A stretch of 64,000 nucleotides of DNA from Pogostemon cablin. Taxonomy: Eukaryota > Streptophyta > Magnoliopsida > Lamiales > Lamiaceae. The notes beneath the pieces were generated by a model. It was not told the origin of the DNA. It saw nothing but the letters and a program-made list of their open reading frames with translations, and made no database searches. The translations under genes were made by a program, and so were the position numbers. The stretch's first letter is position 1, and the number at the start of each line of letters is the position of its first letter. This document shows positions 11,000 to 23,079 of the stretch, one piece after another. Location: positions 6,128,314 through 6,192,313 of the forward strand of contig CM043005.1 in assembly GCA_023678885.1 (NCBI GenBank), read 5' to 3'.

Positions 11000-13900
11000 G
11001 TTTTGATCGGTAAATTAATTTATGATTCTCTGATTTTCAAATGGTTTTATCTCACATATTATTAACTAAAAGAAATTATATTTACTTGTCCAAATTAGAT
11101 GATTAGAAAAGAATCTTGGTTTTGAATTTTACTGCTTAAGAAAATACATGTGTGTTCTCACAAGGGACGTCTCATGATGCCTATTAAAGTCTCTAGTGAA
11201 GAGATGAGAGGTTCATGGAAATATGATGGTCTCATATAACTCTTCGGATACTTGAGTAAGTTAAAAGGCAGAAGATCATGATTTAATTTGATGAATGAAT
11301 TGGGAAAGCATGGAGTATAAATTGAAGGAAAACCTAGATCAATTTAATTCTTCGTGAATTGCCTAGATGTTTTTGAGTAAGTTCCACCTGAATTACAATA
11401 GGATGTATATGGTGGAAAACTTCTGGCAAAACATGTGGCAAAGGAAAGCCATTTTCATCATAATGTGAACAAGTTTTATATCTTATTCACTAGTTGTTTA
11501 AAACATGATTAGTGATGGCATTTACTGACACGAAGTGTGTAGATACTGGAATCACTAAATGTTTATTACTAAGTGAGGATAAGATTTTTATGACATGGGT
11601 AAAACTACAAGAGTAGTGGCTATTGCAGTGGGAGTTGTCTATTTATCTAATGATATGAGTAGACGTTTGATTATGAGAAATTGTTTTACGTACGTTTTCA
11701 TAGAAAGAATTTGATTTCGATTTCTATGCATTAATAGATGGATACTCCATTTCATTTAAATGACATGGTCATTATAATGAAGGATATAGTTGTAATCTGT
11801 TATTGTACGTTGGTGAACAATTTGTATACTCTTAAATCATGTATATTTTACAGATGCAACAAATAGTAATTAATAATAAATCTTCTAATCTTAGTAAGAG
11901 AAAGATACCTTCGGATATGAACTAAACTATATTTGGCATCTAAGACTAGATCATTTTACTTGAGTAGGATTCAAAAGTTGATAGCCGATAGACCCTTAGG
12001 TTTATCTGAAGTGAAAACTATCTGACTTTCAAGTCTTGCTTGGGAGTAAAAATGACTAATTGCTTTTTCAAGGCAAAGGGGTGCAGAACCAAAGATATAT
12101 ATGTTGGAATTAGTTCATTATGATTTATGTGGTCCTAAGATTGTCCGGGTGAGAGGTGGATATGAATATTCGTCAATCGATGATTATTCTAGATACCGAT
12201 ATATTTATTTAATGCACTGCATGTCTAAGTTCTTTGATTAATTCAAGAATTGCAAGGCTGTACAGTGAAGCGTCATGGAAAATATATCAAGTAATGACGA
12301 TTTAATCGTCATTACGAGTACCTCTTAGGATAGTTAGGAGCTATTAATCAGAGGTTGAGATTAAATCTCAAGTGGTCTACACCGGGCATGCCCCAGCTGA
12401 ATGGTGTGGTGGATAGAAGGAATAAGACTCTTATGGTAATGATTAGATAGATGATGAATTATTTGGAATTACTTAATTCATTTTATGGATAAGCCCTAGA
12501 AACAGTAATTCATTTGAATGTTTGTCTGTTTGTGGGATATGCTATAAAAATGAAGGTGATTTATTTAGTCTAAAAGATCGAAGGGTGATTGTTAACATAA
12601 ACACTAGATTTTTAGAAAGAGACTATGTATTAAATCATAAACCCATGTATAAATTGTTCTAAAGGAAGTGAGAGGGAAAAACACAAAGTATAAGTACCAA
12701 GTGTACAAGAGAATATACCACAAGGTAAACTGCAACGGTGTCACGTCTGATACACAATTGCATGTAGTGCCTTGTCATAGTGGGAGGGTTCTTCGACAAC
12801 TTGTAAGATACATGTTTTGGAAAAGTCGTGAGACTTGGTCCCTCGCAAACATGAAATGGACCCACGGATACGACGAAGCACTACAAGTTAGAAATGTCAA
12901 ATCCTAGCAAAGTGCAATGAATATTAAAATAGAATCGATGGATTTTAAATTAGGTCTGGATGCTTATTGAACCGCTAAATAGCGTAAAAGCCATTGAAAG
13001 CGGGCATGCAAGAATAAAAGAGGATCATAGAATAAGGTGAAAACCTTGGAAGTAAGCTTGTTGCGAAAAGATATACTCAGAAAGAAAGAGTTCGATTATG
13101 AGAAAACATGTTCGCCGGTAGTTATGCCTAAGTTGATCCGAACTCTTTTATTTGTTGCTACTCATATGAAATATGAGGGATAGCAAATAGATGTCGAGAC
13201 AGCTTTCCTGATTGGAAGTCTTAAGGGAAACATCTATGTGAAGCAACCAGAGTGATTCATTGCAAAAGGCTAAGAGCATTGTGATAGTAAGCTTAAAAGT
13301 GTCAATTCATGGACTAAAGCAAGCTTCAAGATCATGAAACATCCGTTTTGATGAGGTAATCCAGTGACATGGATCTAATCAATGATCGGATGGGTCTTGT
13401 GTATTGAAAAGAGTGATGAAAACGTAGTGGTATTTCTTGTACTATACATAGATAGTATCTTGCTCATTGGAGACAATGAAAGAGTATTGTCGGGCGTATG
13501 GGTATGGTTGATAAAGCGGTATGAGATGAAGGACTTAAGAAGAGCAAAAATATCCTTTTGATCACGGTAATACGGATCACAAGAAAGGATGTTATGCTTA
13601 TCTCAAGTTTCATATAATGATACGATCCTTACTCATTTAGCATGTGAATTTATCTAAGTGAATGTGTCTTGTGACATAAAAGTAGATAAAGAAGATGAAA
13701 GCGGTTCCTTATGCTTCGATAAATAAGGAAGCTTAATCTAAGAAATGCTATGCACGAGATTGGATATCTATTTTGCCGATGGCATGAACAGTGGGTATCA
13801 AGGTAACCCAAAATAAGAATGTTGAATTGTGGTAAGACATATACTTATTGACCTGAAAAGGACTAGAAATTATATGTAGGCTTACCGGACAGATTCGCTG

Positions 13901-14417
13901 CTTCTTATGAGTTACGTAGATTCGGATTTTTTAAATCAGATGGGGATGGCAGTAAATCCACCTCAAGGTTATATGTTTAATTTTAGGAAGTAGAGCCATA
14001 ATATGGAGGAGTGTTATATAGAAATATATTTCGGACTCCAGACTCCATCATGAAAAGATGATAAATTAGACCCATGAGGCAGCTAAAGTATGTGTATAAC
14101 TCTAGAAACTTCATGATGGACTTTGGTGTGATTCTAAGTTTGCCCAAGGTTATCACAATTTATATTGATGATATTAGTGCAGTTGCAAACTTGAAGGAAT
14201 CACAAGTCCATAGGGCAATTAAACACATGGAGCGCGAGTACCACCTATTATGAGAAATCGTATGATGAGGGGAAGGTTGTTGTCACCTAGATTGCATCGG
14301 ATGATAACCTAGTAAATCCATTTATAAGGACCTTAAGGCGAGAGCTTTTGATGGTCGTGTAGTGGGAGTGGAAATCAGATGTATGGCAGAAGACATGACA
14401 ACATAGTCTTTTAGTAT
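11000..14417 (+). pseudogene. Decayed gag-pol remnants of element C
   Basis: Fragments in several frames are recognisable. Integrase-like sequence lies at about 12,090-12,640, RT at about 13,090-13,560 (the YVDD motif reads YIDS here), and RNase H at about 14,050-14,290. The frame is lost repeatedly. Compared with complete copia elements, integrase jumps from the ALETVIH block straight to a CLFVGY block, skipping the intervening segment. RT has a stop directly after VKQPE. Both lesions are shared with element D. Confidence 0.75.
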
Positions 14418-14428
14418 AAGTGGGAGAT

Positions 14429-15811
14429 TGTTGGATTGTATACTAAAAGTCTAGCTTTTTGTATGAACAATGTTATAACAATTAATTTAAAATGAAAATC
14501 ATATGATCAAATGATTGCATCTTATAAATTTATATGTTCGATGCAATAGTCCACTTACTTTATAATGTAGACAATATGTTGTGCGACAACACGCGAAAGA
14601 TCATATTATCGATTTTCTTATAAAGTATAAACAGATGCTCACAACCGAGATAGACGGGGACTCTCTATCGGGATGGTTGTAGTGTGGTTTGGTATTAGCT
14701 TGTCTTGGTTATAGAATCATACTAGTGCACTTGTGTGTATTGAGTAGGACCGCTTGAGATCGTTTGACTTATACTAACTTATAGGAGAACTTGATCTCAG
14801 TTATTATGGAAGTTCGTGCTCTTAATCCCTATACAATAACCTCGACACGTAGGGCAGTATGTATTTCTTTGATTCATCAATGGGTGAGATTTACATGTAA
14901 TTAAATCAACAAACTCGATGAGTTGGGAAATAGTGCTGTCTCTATGGTGTGTTGTTGATTGTAGAAGGAATCTATGTCCGTCATAGGTTGATGATGTCCC
15001 CTTGAGGAGCTCATAAGGATTATCATGTAAACCCTGCAGGTGGAATTTATTCCGACATGCTAATGAGGTTGAGTGGTACTACTCTTGGATGAGATATTAA
15101 TTAATTGAGTTGTCAGTAACTTAAATTAATTAATGGACATTGTATATCTTAAACATGGGGAGACTAACGGGCTCATAATAAGGAGCCCAAAATGTAATTT
15201 TGGGATTGGTACGGTAGTGCAATAATAATATTTTTAGTGGAATATATTATTATTATTGGACTTAAGTATAAGCTTTGGGCTAAGCTTGGATACTTAAGCC
15301 CAATGGAGACCCAACCCAATTTCTCCTCCTGGTCCCTGCTGTAGCCCATGTATATAAGTAACCTCAACTTATCTGGAACTCTAATCTAACTGATTATTCA
15401 CATGTGATGAGGGTTGAGAGCAGATTGAGGAGGTCTCGTAGATCGTCGCCCATACGACGTCGAGATCGGACTTGGGACATACGACAGAAGATTAGAAGGT
15501 AGTTTGCTGCTGCTGTCCGCCACTTTGCGAAATTGATATAAAATCTTAAATTGCTCAGAATTTGATGATCAATATACTGATAGAAAGCCGTTGAAGAGAG
15601 GATCGTCTGACCACAAAGATCATTCAATTTCGACATCAGACGAGGAAGTTATGGCCATTCTCGTGGGACTGCATAGGCTGCCTGCGAGAATCAATCTTCA
15701 TCAACATACCTTGGTGAACGGTAATCGTTTCTATGATTTATTGCTTCCCCTGTGATAGAAACGCATGGTATCCTAACAGGTCACGTTAACCAAATGATCC
15801 AAGCGCCATCA
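14429..15811 (+). repeat. Element C, 3' LTR
   Basis: It starts TGTTGGATTG right after the polypurine tract (14418-14428) and ends at the GAGTA target duplication (15812-15816). It matches the 5' LTR almost throughout; a 3-bp deletion near 15,180 is one of the few differences. Confidence 0.9.
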
Positions 15812-16141
15812 GAGTAGAGTTATATTCTGTAACTGATTTGAAATCTTGAAATCGTAAATTCAACCAGTCATACTGAGCTTGAGGGAGTATTATCACAGTT
15901 TGCTGATCAAAACGATCCTTCAGGGATTGCCATAAGATAAGAGGATCTTTTTCGGTTAAGTACTCATTTTTTAAATCTTTGTTCAAATGATGACGAATGA
16001 ATATGAGTGATTTAGTCTTCTGGGCTGGAGTAGTATCAGCATTTGGAATGACATTGTCACTTAAATCACTAGCAGCTAGTTGCATTTCCACATCTAGAAC
16101 CCATGTTAAATAGTGAATTCCTTCTTAGTGATGTCAGACAT
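15812..16141 (-). pseudogene. Element A gag, N-terminal part
   Basis: The ATG is at 16139-16141 (MSDITKKEF). After a small frameshift near 16,105 the frame continues as YLTWVLDVEMQLAA and then the gag capsid-like segment (LIFIRHHLNKDLKNEYL, ILWQSLKDRFD) until element C interrupts it. It continues at 7239. Element B has the same gag start near 35,630, within similar flanking sequence. Confidence 0.8.
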
Positions 16142-16478
16142 TTTCAATGAGCTACAATTAAAATAAAATTTGTCAAATTATTTTTACAAAAACTTTCTAC
16201 ATTATTAAAGCACATTATTAAGGATATTAATATTTATGTATTATCTTTATTACATAATGTGAGTAATTTTGACTTCTGGCCTTTTATGTATGTAAATATT
16301 TGTTTTCAATCTAATAGATATATTTTTTTTTATTTATAAAAATGATGTGTCACAAGTTCACTTCAAAATTTTAATACTTAAATATAGATACGTGTATCAC
16401 AATGTGAGAGAAAAAAATTGATGCCGAATTTTTTTATTATTATTATAACAGATTTAAGAAAAACACATTTAAGAAACG
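16142..16478 (-). other. Truncated 5' leader of element A
   Basis: The first bases upstream of gag resemble those of element B, but only about 340 bp are present, against about 1.5 kb in B. No copia-type 5' LTR or PBS is seen; the sequence runs directly into the TRIM-like LTR. Confidence 0.55.
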
Positions 16479-16627
16479 TGTTATAAACAGTTTGTGGATA
16501 TTGTCCGCTTTGGTACTTCAGGACCTCACGGCTTTAAAACGCGTCCACAAGTAAAGGCTTCAAGCCCTGCTTATAAGCAGGCACACAATCCCGTGTACGA
16601 GCGATGTGGAACTTCAGGTTCACAACA
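16479..16627 (-). repeat. TRIM-like LTR, right copy (149 bp)
   Basis: It matches 1933-2082 except for about three differences, one a single-base deletion. It ends directly at the TTCTT target duplication (16628-16632). Confidence 0.75.
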
Positions 16628-16761
16628 TTCTTTATCAATTTCTTCTTTATCATGAAGTGTTTTATTTTTGCCGTCCATGATCTATTTTACTGTTAAAATT
16701 TAAGTTTTACTTAAAGATTTAATGTTCAATTTGTAAATTATAATTATCTTTATAAATTGTA

Positions 16762-16979
16762 CTCCCTTAGTCTCCTTTAAGGAGTCATTTTTTTCTTGTT
16801 TTGATTGTCCGTTTTGGGTCTAATTTCTTTTTTTAAATATATAAAACCTATATACACACTACTATAATTAAAATATGAATCTCACACATCCACTAATATA
16901 ATTACTTATCACTCATTAAATTATAATAATCCTTAATCCACCTAAAAAATACAAATGAGATTCTTTAAACTACAGGGAG
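16762..16979. mobile_element. Stowaway-like MITE, diverged
   Basis: The ends CTCCCTTAGTCTCC and CTACAGGGAG are flanked by TA. The inside is AT-rich and non-coding. The termini are eroded, so the boundaries are moderately certain. Confidence 0.55.
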
Positions 16980-17366
16980 TAATTAAGAAAGTTTGATGCG
17001 CATGAATCTTGTCCAAGCAATACTCTCTCTTTTCTCTCTTTTAGTAATGAGTATTTATATTGCATGCAATTGTGTCATCGTGGAAGCTCTTTAATTATAA
17101 GTTAAAAATATAATTATACCTTAAAAAATATATTAAGGTAAACCTTAACATTGGAGATTATAAAGATATACTAATAGTTATACCTCAAAAAATATCTTAA
17201 GCTAAGATATTATCACGGTGACCATTTTACAAATTTTTAATTACTTATAATTTTTTATTAGAGATATTAATACTTTTTTTTTAAATGTTTACAATGTTTA
17301 TTTATATTATAATTTATTTATAAAATTAATACTATACTATTATTACTTTTCACCTATTAAATATTA

Positions 17367-17584
17367 CTCCCTTCATTCATTATCAATGTATCCATTTGTT
17401 TTTTTGCACGTTGATTAAGGAGTATTATTATTTTATGTGTAATGAATAGTTGTATTAGTGGAGGGTGTGAATCCTATATTTTATTTGTATTAGTAAAGGA
17501 TGTGGATCCCATATGTTTAAAAAAAAATTAAAAATAGACGTTCCAAAATAATAAAATAAATAGATTAAGGATCGATAGAGAGAG
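17367..17584. mobile_element. Stowaway-like MITE, diverged copy of the second subfamily
   Basis: It starts CTCCCTTCATTCATT and ends in GATAGAGAGAG, flanked by TA. It has the ACGTTGATTAAGGAGTATTA block shared with the copies at 1184 and 52,709. Confidence 0.6.
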
Positions 17585-17767
17585 TATTATAGACTCTTTG
17601 CCATTAAGAGGAGACTATTAATTGTTGGCTTATGTTAGTTGTGTCTTCGCTTTCTTTGTTGCCATCACATATAAAGAAATACATTAATGTGCATGTGTCA
17701 TTTCGTTTACCATCACAATTGGAACTTTATTATATACATTTATTTTGGGTACTCATTAATTAATGTC

Positions 17768-18803
17768 GGGATAAAAACTTTTTTAATCCCATAATTTTTC
17801 TTATAGACTTTTTTAGTTTTAAGAAAGATAAATTTGTCAAATTAGTTCCACAGGCGAAGAAATAGGACCAAATACGTTCTATTTTCGTCGAAAAAAGCCA
17901 AATCACAACCAGAATTATTGATTTCCAGCTGGCATGATGATGTGGCACCCTAATGGCAGGTGAGTCAGCGGCATAAAAACTTATTCAATCCCATAACTTT
18001 CCTCATGTTTTATTTTAGTCCTAATAAAGATAAGTTTGTCAATTTAGTCCCACCCGTGTAGAAATAGGGCCAAACACGTCGAATTTTCTCCGAAAAATAT
18101 TGACATCACTGATAAATGGCACGTGATTGTCAAGTGACAACCGGAATCGCCGATTTTCAGCCAGAATTAATATTATTTTAATAACAACAAGATATTTTAT
18201 TTTCTAAAATTTTAAATAATTAGAAAACAAAAATTAATAAGGGTCATCAGCCCATTTCTCTTCTGGCACGGAATCGCCGCCATCAAAGCTTACATCACAA
18301 ACACCAGAACTTCGCCACCGATCATGATTTCGCCACTGGCCATGACATCGGTCGGAATTGTTTAAATAAAAATGCCTTATTGACATTAAAATAACATTTA
18401 ATTTGTTAACTCGCCTGCCATCAGGGTGCCATGTCATCGTCCTGTTGGAAATCGGCGATTCCGATGATGTCATCATTTTTCGGCAAAAATAGGACTTGTT
18501 TGGCCCTATTCCTACACGGATGAGACTAAATTGTCAAACTTATATTTATTGGGACTAAAATAGAACATGAAGAAAGTTATGGGACTAAATAGATTTTTAT
18601 CCCGTTGACTCACTGCCATCAGGGTGCCACGTCATCATATCGGCCAGAAATCGACAATTCCGGTTGTGACGTGGCTTTTTCTGGCGAAAATAGGACGTTT
18701 TTGGCTCTATTTCTTCACCGGTGGGACTAATTTGACAAAATTATCTTTTTTGGGACTAAAAAGACCATATGAAAAGTTATGAGACTAAAATAATTTTTAT
18801 CCC
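17768..18803. mobile_element. Mutator-like element, non-autonomous (1,036 bp)
   Basis: It is flanked by a perfect 9-bp duplication ATTAATGTC (17759-17767 and 18804-18812), the target size of Mutator-like elements. Its long inverted termini start GGGATAAAAAC and end TTTTTATCCC. Each arm contains a unit of about 200 bp repeated in tandem (first units at 17,768 and 17,970; inverted counterparts between about 18,480 and 18,800). No transposase frame is present. Confidence 0.85.
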
Positions 18804-18990
18804 ATTAATGTCGGTATCATAACTTTATTATCTAAAATTTCTTTATTTATTCAATCTATTTACTTGGAAATTTGGTCTTAGAATGTGGGAGTTACGCATT
18901 TTAAGTTAGTTTATAAGGTAAAACATTTTTTTTTAAAAATTAATTTTGTTTTATCTAAATATTTATTTTAATCATATTTCAAATGGACAA

Positions 18991-19266
18991 AGTCTCTTGT
19001 GAGACGGTACTTTAATGAGACGGTTTGTGAGACGTGTTAAAGTATGTCGATTATTTAAATAAAGTATGTTTAATGTTTGTTAATGTATGTTTTTTAAAGT
19101 ATGTTGGATTATGTATTAAAGTATGATGTTAGTGTGTTATAATTTGATTTATTATCGACATACTTTAACCACAAATAAGCACACTTTAACCACAAATAAA
19201 CATATTTTAGTGACGGGTTGACCGGTCTCAGATCCGTCTCACCAATAACTCGTCTCACAAGAGACT
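18991..19266. mobile_element. Short inverted-repeat element (MITE, class uncertain)
   Basis: A 16-bp perfect inverted repeat begins AGTCTCTTGTGAGACG and ends CGTCTCACAAGAGACT. The inside has pairs of TAAAGTATG/CATACTTTA blocks that extend the fold. I could not settle the target duplication. Confidence 0.55.
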
Positions 19267-20346
19267 AACTCTTTCAGATGTAATGTTTCCCATTAATTAC
19301 GTGACCAATACTCCTAAATGTTACCACGTTTTCCATTTTGTACTACTTTCATGACATTAGCTACACATGCACGTGCTTGCGGTATTACCATCCAAGATGG
19401 ATTAATACTCATGCCCCATCCCAAAATTTCATTTTATTAATTGATTAATTCTTTTGAATTTTGAAATACATATATACAAAAACTTATATGAATCACAAAA
19501 TGAATTTTGTGAGACATATTAGAAATGACAACAATTTCATAAAAAATAATATATTATTCAATTAAATCTCATGAACAATTTGTGTGATAAATGAAAAGTA
19601 ATTAATAATTAAAAAAAAGTAAAATTGTGTTATCGTAAGTGGCTCATAGAACGTGTTAATTCCACGGAAAATAGATGATAATATTTTTAATAAAAAAAAA
19701 TTGAACAATAACAAATGAATGACCGCATAATTGAAATATTTCATAATTAAATAATTTGTAAGGTAGAAAAGTGATAATATTTTTATTTTTTAAAAAATAA
19801 TTAATTGGAAAAAAAGGTAAGCTATCTTGAGCCGATGTCACATAAAATTGTTGTTTAATAAATTATCACTCATCTATATATATAAATATAATTCCACGAT
19901 AATAAAAACCTTTCTTTATAACTACGCGAAATATAAGAAATAGTACCCAAGAAAAAATCATAGTAATAAAAAATAAAACAACATTCTATGCAGAAGTAGC
20001 CAAGAAAGAATGAATTAAAAATATAAATAATTTACAGTAAAAACGGATAACGCTCTCAATCTCCTAGTAAACTAGAGAGTTTCTCTTTGTGTATCGATTG
20101 GACAGCATTTCATGTCATTTCCTAGTAAACTAAAGAAGAATTTCTCCTTACTTAGGTGTCGATTGGAGAGCATTTTTGGGATAAAATGTCATTTTTATAT
20201 ATTTCTTACCTTTTACCTTTTTTTTTTATGTTTGGTGCTTCATCCAAATTTAATTGTATTGAGGACTTCTTATGTCATTTTAATTTATTAGGATTTCAAT
20301 GCTTCCTTTATTTTAATTAATTAAGATTTAATTATCAGTCTTAAAG
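19267..20346. other. AT-rich intergenic stretch
   Basis: No recognisable gene. An imperfect direct duplication of a CTAGTAAACTAGAGAGTTTCTC-like segment is visible near 20,065 and 20,120. Confidence 0.4.
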
Positions 20347-20558
20347 TACTTCCTCCATCCCGGTCAAAGTGTATCATTTGTTTTTTACACGTAAATTAAG
20401 AAATATTATTATTTTATATAAAGTGAGTAGGTGTATTAGAGAGATTTGATGGGTAGTGGTGGACCATTGGTAGACCCTTTTTTTACTAAAAGATGAAAAT
20501 AGTGCAATTTGGACGGGACGCTCAATATAATAAAATTGTGCTATTTGGGCGGGACGTA

Positions 20559-20728
20559 TAGGGCTGTCAATTTTATCTGCGGGTTCGGATACTCTGCGGG
20601 TAATACCCTATCGGGTAAGGGTAGGGTAGAACATATTCGGGTATAGGGTAGGGTAGTACTCGTACCCGCTTGAAAATGTTGAGGGTAGGAGTAGGATATG
20701 GTATTTATAAAATACCCGATTACCCGTT

Positions 20729-20818
<90 letters not shown>

Positions 20819-21334
20819 TATTTTACTATATTTAGTATAGTTTATTATATTTTATATATATTTATATATAGACATATAAGAATATATGTTTTTGTATAAT
20901 CTGAAAAATAGTTTCACTTTATAACGCACATACTAGTGTACATCACATTGCTTATTTGATTTAAGAAAGCTAAATGCTTCAAGGGTATGACTAATAAAAT
21001 GATACCCTCTAATATTATATATCAAATTTTATTTTAATTATTAGGGGATTGAGGTAGGCTACTTACATATCAGTTTTTTTTAATCTTTTGCATTTACTTT
21101 GATTTTCTTACATCACTGTGTATTTTAGAGTGATATATTATTTGGTTGACAATGGTAGTCATTTTAAAATTTTGGATATTCATTTATTCGCGGATTATCC
21201 ATTACACGATGAATATTATCCGTACCCTATCATATGATACATTTAAGAGTAATAAAATAGTGTAAAGGTAATAAAAATAAGATGTGGGTAATATATGGAT
21301 TGAGCGTACCATACCGTACCCGTTTGCACTCCAA
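20559..21334. mobile_element. hAT-like element nested in the MITE
   Basis: It starts TAGGGCTGTCAA and ends TTTGCACTCCAA, with GGGTA-rich subterminal repeats. The flanking 8-mers GGGACGTA (left) and GAAACGGA (right) are decayed versions of the MITE sequence GGGACGGA that the insertion would have duplicated. It contains a long (TA)n run. Confidence 0.55.
20729..20815. repeat. (TA)n microsatellite
   Basis: A near-perfect TA dinucleotide run of more than 80 bp inside the hAT-like element. Its length may be unreliable in assembly. Confidence 0.9.
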
Positions 21335-21918
21335 GAAACGGAGGAAGTATGTGTTTTTATATCTAATTATTTTTAGGACCTATTATTTCTTTTCCTTTTT
21401 CTTTTTGGACGTAACGATAGTGAAATCGAGTCTTTGATTTGGTCAGCACAGAGCTTGGTCTATTCTTATTATTCGTATACTTAAGTGAGGGTAGCATCTT
21501 ATTTATTATTATTATTATTTAATTATGATTTAATCTATTCTTATAGATTACATTTCATTAATTTCTTTTGTTTTTTTACGCGAATGATGATCAACTCGAG
21601 TCTTTGATTTGGTCATCGCAGAGCTTGGTTTATTCTGATTATTCGTAATATAGGTAGCACCTTATTTTTTATTTTATTATTAATATTATTATTATTAGTA
21701 TTATCATTATTATTAATTAATTATGCTTTAATCTATTCTTATAGATTACATTCTTACATATTTTATCTATTTAATTTCCTATAGATTTTATTTTTGTTTT
21801 TATATTTTTTTAAATCGCGATACAATAATCTTCTTACTATGCCTATAGTAAGTTATTGATCTAATAAATGTAGGTATAGGAATTCGTAAGGCGGCTACTA
21901 ATTAGCTAAACCTTAAAC

Positions 21919-22523
21919 CAATGATTTTCAAAATCTGTTGGACCGGCCGGTTCAACCGGTTCAAACGAAAATCGGCCCCCAAATCGGTCCAAAACCCCTG
22001 CAAAACCATTTTTTGAGTTGAACCAGATTGAACCGGTCAAAATCGGTCGAAATCGAAAAAACCGGTTGAACCGGTCCAATCGATTTTTGAATTTTTTTGT
22101 TTTTGTTTTTATATTTTATATTTTTATATTATTTCACTTTTATTTTTATTTATTTTAAAATATAATATTTAAATTTGAATTAAATTATGTGATTTTTCTA
22201 GAGTGGTGCATCAGATGTATAACAGTTTGAGTATAAATTATGTAATATGGTATTGAGAGGATATACAAAAATATGTATAAAGTATGAATTATTAACTATA
22301 AATATTTTATCTAATTATATTTTTATATAAATTGAATTTTTTCTTTATAAAATAATTTTGGTTATTAAATTTTTTTGTAATGAATTGTAATATTATAAAA
22401 TATAATTGAAAATATATAAAATTCAATTTTCTGGTTGAACCGCTGATTGAACCGGTCCGACCGGTTGAACCTCGAACCGCTGCATCCACCGGTTCAGCCT
22501 CCGGTCCAGTTATGAAAACTCTG
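21919..22523. mobile_element. hAT-like non-autonomous element (605 bp)
   Basis: It is flanked by the perfect 8-bp duplication CCTTAAAC (21911-21918 and 22524-22531). The termini CAATGATTTTCA and the complement of TGAAAACTCTG form a short imperfect inverted repeat. The subterminal regions are packed with ACCGG/CCGGT motifs, and the inside is AT-rich and non-coding. Confidence 0.8.
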
Positions 22524-22831
22524 CCTTAAACGATGGCGTATTTTGTGCCGGTTCACTTTCATTTGTTCTCATAATGTATGTTTTATAATAATATTCAATT
22601 TTTTTTAAACTATTACTAAATTTATTTTTAAAAGTTGTAATGTTACTTGATTGTCAAATGAATAACAATTAATAAGGATCCAACCAAATTGCAAATTTTT
22701 TTTATGCAAATTATATTTTTGAATAAAGAATGAGATAAGTGTTCATGTTAATATACTTTGTATACATTTTCTTTGGGGTATCTTAACGTGTTAGTAGGTA
22801 TTCATATTTTTAAGTGTTTATAGTTTGAATG

Positions 22832-23074
22832 TGTTGTAAACTATTTTATAAGAATAACAAGAATATAAGAATTATAAAGAAAGAAGGAAAGAATACAGAA
22901 GAAAAGAATATAGAAGAAGGGAGAAAGAGAGATTTCATTAACGTTAATTGTTGATCTCAGTCTGTACAAAACCCTCACTCTTTATATAGAGAAGAGAAAG
23001 GGTATAATAGTAATAAGCCCTCTTCCTATTATAATGATATATGGAGTAATGTCCATATAAAATATTTCACAACA
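22832..23074 (-). repeat. Element B, 3' LTR
   Basis: 243 bp, TG...CA on either strand, next to the polypurine tract GGGGGAG. It matches 37120-37349 apart from a few small indels. Confidence 0.85.
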
Positions 23075-23079
23075 CTCCC

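Larger units (their letters stand above)
7240..15811 (+). mobile_element. Copia-type element C, nested in gag of element A
   Basis: This 8.6-kb LTR element lies opposite to its host element. LTRs of about 1.38 kb start TGTTGGATTG and end CA. A PBS (TGGTATCAGAGC at 8627) follows the left LTR, and the polypurine tract AAGTGGGAGAT ends just before the right LTR. The target duplication is GAGTG/GAGTA. The two LTRs differ only at scattered positions, so insertion is fairly recent. The coding region is nevertheless broken by many stops, frameshifts and deletions. Element D at 25,878 belongs to the same family. Confidence 0.9.
1933..16627 (-). mobile_element. Composite LTR retroelement: TRIM-like LTRs around copia element A
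   Basis: The unit begins TGTTATAAAC, ends TTCACAACA and is flanked by the perfect 5-bp duplication TTCTT (1928-1932 and 16628-16632). Its terminal repeats are about 150 bp and nearly identical. Inside is a minus-strand Ty1-copia element (A) with gag, protease, integrase, RT and RNase H in the copia order, followed by a different, copia-type 3' LTR at 2116-2333. A's own 5' LTR is missing: about 340 bp upstream of the gag start the sequence joins the TRIM-like LTR directly. Element C (7,240-15,811) interrupts gag. It could be a chimera made by template switching, or a TRIM that received a damaged copia insertion. Confidence 0.75.
20349..21347. mobile_element. Stowaway-like MITE interrupted by a hAT-like insertion
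   Basis: The MITE starts CTTCCTCCATCCCGG after TA. Its body matches the copy at 1184, and it is cut at 20,558 just before its right end. The missing terminus (CGGAGGAAG followed by TA) reappears at 21,339-21,349, after the inserted element. Confidence 0.65.
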
